A DNA stretch of 64,000 nt, taken from Chlamydomonas reinhardtii (lineage: Eukaryota > Chlorophyta > Chlorophyceae > Chlamydomonadales > Chlamydomonadaceae). Positions 60,666-64,000 of the stretch are shown here, one piece after another. The translations under genes and the position numbers were made by a program. The notes beneath the pieces are model-generated. The model had not been told where the DNA came from. It searched no databases and was given only the letters and a program-made list of their open reading frames with translations. The DNA is taken from the NCBI RefSeq assembly GCF_000002595.2, contig NC_057020.1, positions 2,773,452 through 2,837,451 of the forward strand, read 5' to 3'. Within the stretch, counting starts at the first letter, position 1. Each line of letters starts with the position of its first letter.

Positions 60666-60789
60666 TACGCAATACTCATGAATGCCCTTTCTAGTGCTGC
60701 ACCTACCAGTCATCCAGTTGTGTGCTGGTGTGCTACGAACTCCTATGTAAGGCGTGCTTTTCATAAACGGCTTCCTTCCTAGCTGCTCT

Positions 60790-62115
60790 CATTGTGGCTG
60801 CCCTCGCTCCCTGCACCCGCTGTGACTACCGTACTACTGTGCTGCCTGCTGCGCTTGCTGCTGCGCCTCGCTCCACTCAAAGCCGCCATCCTCTCCGGCG
60901 GCGCGCTTTGCTGCGCTGATGGCTGCGCAGCTGGCGGCGGCGTTGAAGCAGCCCATGCCGCGCAGTGTGAGCTTCTCACCGCTGGTGGGCGCCGCGCACT
61001 CGAACGACACCTGGAAGTCAGAGTCGTGCGGCAGACCGAACAGGCACTTGACGCGGGCGCGGAACTCCGCCATGCCCTCCAGACCGGGGCGCACAGGGAT
61101 CTTGTAGTGCTGCGGGGCGGAGTGGCGTAGAGAATGGGAGGTAGGCGGGCGCAGTAAAGTACAGAACAGCAGACGTGGCATATACGGTACTGATTGGGAG
61201 GTGGATTAGCTCCAGTGCAAGGTAACCCGCAGGAATCCTGAGCGGCATGCTTCTCCTTAAGTCAAAAGATCGCATTCTCACATCAGCCGTCCTAACTATG
61301 CGCCACCGTTCGCAATAATCCATGCCCCTCTATCTCTTGCCCCCCGCCCCTCCTCCCCTCGACCTCCTCCGCCTGTCTCACCTCCCCCTGGTACACGACT
61401 GCCATGTAGGGTGTGACGGCCGCGGCCACGGGCGCCAGGTGCGGCGGCAGCAGGCTGTCCTCGAGCGGCGGAAGCACACAAGTGCAGAAGCGGCAGCGCT
61501 GCTCCTCCGAGCGACCAGCCTGAGGGCAGGGAGACGGATGGGGGACGGGGGAATAGTTAGCTAGGGAAGACAGGATGTGACTGGCGGTAGGCGATTCGGC
61601 ATCCACTTTGCAATCCGCAGCCGGGCCCAGGCTTGCACACAACGATGACAACGGTCCATGTCTCGAGCGAAAGGCGCAGGTGCCACCTTGTGACACCCAC
61701 CTGCTGCAGCTGCCACCGGCCAAGACAGGACAGGTGGACGGAGCGGGGGCAGCGGCACGGCCGTTCAAGAGGCCCAGACTCGGCGCCCGCAAGGCAAATC
61801 CAGCACGAGTCTTCCGAGCAAACGTCGTTAGAGCACATCCTTGCAGGTGAAGTGGTGGAAGTCAATGGCGTGGACCGCTCGGGAATGTGTTGCGGCTAAC
61901 AATGCTTCCAGTATGGATGCCGAGTTTGAGGACGGGTGGAAGCGAGTTCTTATCCTTTAAGTGGAACTTTGTTCGTGTGTGAAGTAAATGTATTTCACAA
62001 CCGACGGCTTTTATGAGCGAGGCACCACAGCTACGGGTTGTCGTGCATGTCGCATGTCGCTCAGCACGACGAGACATGTCCGCGGCGCAACCCCACGCCG
62101 TTCATCCCATTAAAG
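60790..62115 (-). repeat. Right arm of an inverted segmental duplication
   Basis: Inverted partner of about 51690-53025. Small indels are scattered in the introns and promoter; the exons are nearly unchanged. Confidence 0.85.
60834..61838 (-). CDS. RING-CH (MARCH-type) zinc-finger protein, copy 2
   Basis: Exons on the minus strand: 61838-61701, 61519-61382 and 61109-60834; 183 residues. All eight zinc ligands match copy 1. By eye the coding sequence differs from copy 1 by about four silent changes and by loss of one four-residue unit of the Gln/Ala tail, with no amino-acid replacement elsewhere. Introns and flanks carry clearly more changes, including small indels. This suggests that both copies are under selection or exchange sequence by gene conversion. 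No minus-strand TGTAA lies between the stop and the LTR element 173 bp downstream; the first one falls inside the LTR (60592-60596), so the element may have changed this gene's 3' end. Confidence 0.87.
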
Positions 62116-62940
62116 ACCATGCCATCCATGCCACTCACCTCTACACACGTTGAATGTTACACGAGTGACCATTGTGTGTTCCAACGGCGACTTGTTGACA
62201 TTCTCTACTTGGACATGACAACCCAGCCATGTCTGGGGGCATGTCACTGTCACTTCAGGTGGTGACCTTCATTAGCGCTATACCCACTGATACGTCGCCG
62301 GGCGAGCAGCAGCAAACAGGTAATATCATGCACCTCAATCACCAGCAGCTAATACAATACAAGCCTTACGTTTCGACCTGAGCAACACACGCCCGCATCC
62401 TAAACATTCTGCACGCCTGGCCACACGAAGTACCCAATCATCCAAACCCATATACACCAGGTGACAGTAGTGGACACGCTGGTGCTTGCGGCCCTGATTC
62501 ATGTGACTGCATAGCGCCCCATCCACACACGCCGGGCAGGAGAAGCTCCCTGCCGTCGAAGGCTCATAGCCTGAGTGACTGGGAACACCTACTTTAGACC
62601 GCCTCGCCAAAACGGCAACCCCCGGTCAACCACTGGCGCCCGTCCTACATCAGCTATACGGTACTGCAGGCCGCACGCGTTCCCGCATAGCGCATGCCTC
62701 CCGTCCACCAACACGCACACCCACATAGATGTGGCACACGTGCACGCACGCGCAGTGCTCCGGTCTAGCTGGCTGCGGGCCCTGCCGCGCTCCCCTGCTC
62801 CATCTCAACCACCACTCCACCAAGCTGCATGGCCCCAACCTCCCCTTTTTCCGACCCCCCACCACCGACTGCTGGATGGCGGCCCAACCGCAGCAAGACC
62901 GCCCCGCACGCTCACGCCGCTCCGCGACAGAAGTGCAAAC
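61839..62940. other. Spacer between RING-CH copy 2 and the CNNM-type gene
   Basis: Up to about 62115 it is the duplicated RING-CH promoter region. The rest (about 62116-62940) shows no coding sequence and should contain the 3' UTR of the CNNM-type gene, although no minus-strand TGTAA is evident near its stop. Confidence 0.5.
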
Positions 62941-63761
62941 TCACGCCGCGTCACTGGGCGACGTGTTTGTGCCGGCCAGCAGCGGCGCCTTGCTCTCCGC
63001 GTCAGCCGCCGGCAGCTTGCCGCTGCCGGCGCGAATGCGACCAAGCAATGCGCCCACCGCCCCGCCCTTCGTGCTGCTCGCCGCCGGCGACAACGCATCC
63101 CCAGCCCCAGCCCCACCGCCACCTGCACCGCCGGCCTCTGCTCCTGCCCCGCCGCCGCCCGCTACTGCTCCTCCTGTCGTGGCCGCGCCGCCCACCCGCC
63201 GCAGCTCCAGGTTGGACCCGGCCGCCGCCACGTCGCCGCTGCCACCGGCGCCGTACAGCAGCGGCGGCGTCGACAGTGGGTCTGCGGAGGGCAAGGGGCC
63301 GCTCGACAGCGGGTCAAGCGGGCGGCTGTCCGAGGCGGCCGACCGCAGCGGGTGCGGCGGGAAGCCGCCGCCGCCGCCGCCGCCGAGCTCGTGGCGCGGG
63401 GACAGCCCGCCCAGGCGGCCCACACGCGGCGTGAAGAGCCCTGTCTGCAGCACCTGTGGGCGCCAGGGGGCACATAGCAAGGATTGACACGGATGAGGAT
63501 GGACGAGGGCTGCTGAGTCCATACCGTAGTAGTTTGCGTGGTCCATCGCGCGCTGCATCCCCGCACAGTGCGCACGCCCCTGAGCCCGCCCCTGGACCCC
63601 GTGCCTGCACACCCACCCGCCGTCCGTTCCTGTGCCCCCGGGCCCCCCGCCGCACCCACCTGCCGCAACCGGGGCGGCAGCGAGCCCGCCACCGCCGCCG
63701 CGTTGACGCGCTGGCTCTGCATGTTGTCGATGTACAGGTCGGTCTCGTCGATGATCTCCTC
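62941..63761 (-). CDS. C-terminal exons of a CNNM/DUF21-CBS metal-transport protein (partial)
   Basis: Two exons on the minus strand, 63761-63660 and 63453-62941, joined in phase; the stop is TGA at 62943-62941. The first begins EEIIDETDLYIDNMQSQRV, which matches the conserved segment after the CBS pair in plant and algal DUF21-CBS (CNNM/ACDP/Mam3) proteins, where it reads EEI.DETD.yvD....rV. The second exon (about 170 residues) is a Gly/Ala/Pro/Ser-rich, probably disordered cytosolic tail. CNNM proteins sit in membranes and affect magnesium or other divalent-cation transport. The membrane and CBS domains must lie right of the window. Another exon end may touch the right edge (63980-64000), but this cannot be decided. 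Confidence 0.75.
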
Positions 63762-64000
63762 CTGCGGCGCGCCGGCGTGAAGGAGGAGGAGAGGAGAGCG
63801 GAGAAAGGTTGTGCGTATGTGAGCCGGTGTGCCAGTGTGAATCATCACATGCCCGCGAAGCGATGAGACGTGGGGTGGGGAGGGTTGCGCGCTTTGCGTG
63901 GACGGGGAGGGGGGATGGAGGTTCCGACCGAGTGCGGCTTAGCTGCCTCGCCCACACCCCACTGGCCCTCCCGCCCACACACCCGTCGCCGCCCTCGCTG
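63762..64000 (-). other. Intron sequence of the CNNM-type gene (right edge)
   Basis: Stop codons and C/T-rich sequence before the acceptor at 63762 indicate an intron. Its donor may lie at about 63980 or outside the window. Confidence 0.45.

Noticed and set aside
60792-61130. Plus-strand ORF over RING-CH copy 2
   Set aside because: It is the antisense of exon 3 of the minus-strand RING-CH gene; the same antisense frame exists at copy 1.

Overview
The window looks like nuclear DNA of a volvocine green alga (Chlamydomonas-like). The reasons are very high GC, many short introns with GT/AG borders and G-rich starts and C-rich ends, TGTAA poly(A) signals, long alanine/glycine/glutamine-rich protein segments and many (GT)n and minisatellite tracts inside introns. 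All gene models were spliced by eye. Wherever exon coordinates are given, the exon lengths add up to an open frame ending at a stop codon. No transcript evidence was available.

Layout. 1-824 (+) is the acidic C-terminal end of an unidentified protein. 1468-4097 (-) is a monoacylglycerol-lipase-type alpha/beta hydrolase with a 19-nt microexon. It shares a 560-bp divergent promoter region with 4658-8096 (+), a WDR74/NSA1 ribosome-biogenesis WD protein. After a 1.8-kb gene-poor stretch come 9929-12207 (-), an unidentified membrane protein with a glutamine-rich tail, and 12468-18862 (-), a 17-exon protein joining many EF-hands to a C-terminal rhodanese domain. That gene diverges from 19318-21970 (+), a Shewanella-like PPP phosphatase. 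Next are 22672-27876 (+), RPA1 with two added low-complexity domains; 28972-37193 (+), a 1155-residue EF-hand + p25-alpha-like + coiled-coil protein; 38104-43403 (+), a Rubisco-activase-like AAA+ protein; 45436-48474 (+), the mRNA-export DEAD-box helicase UAP56/SUB2; and 49115-51446 (+), a conserved-looking protein of unknown function.

The right end is accessory in character. A small RING-CH gene (51969-52983, +) is present again as an inverted copy (60834-61838, -). The coding differences seen by eye are about four silent changes plus one 12-nt in-frame indel, while the introns differ more. Between the copies sits a young Ty3/Gypsy chromovirus (54653-60660) with 363-bp LTRs that look identical and a CCTCC target-site duplication. 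It landed about 170 bp past the stop codon of the inverted RING-CH copy. The window ends in the C-terminal exons of a CNNM/DUF21-CBS metal-transport protein (62941-63761, -).

The least explained signal is in the introns. Short A/T-containing boxes recur in several unrelated genes. One box family has one orientation near 5' splice sites and the reverse complement near 3' splice sites. A second family lies just upstream of acceptors and carries TGTAA. One copy of the second family is present in one RING-CH paralogue and missing from the other.
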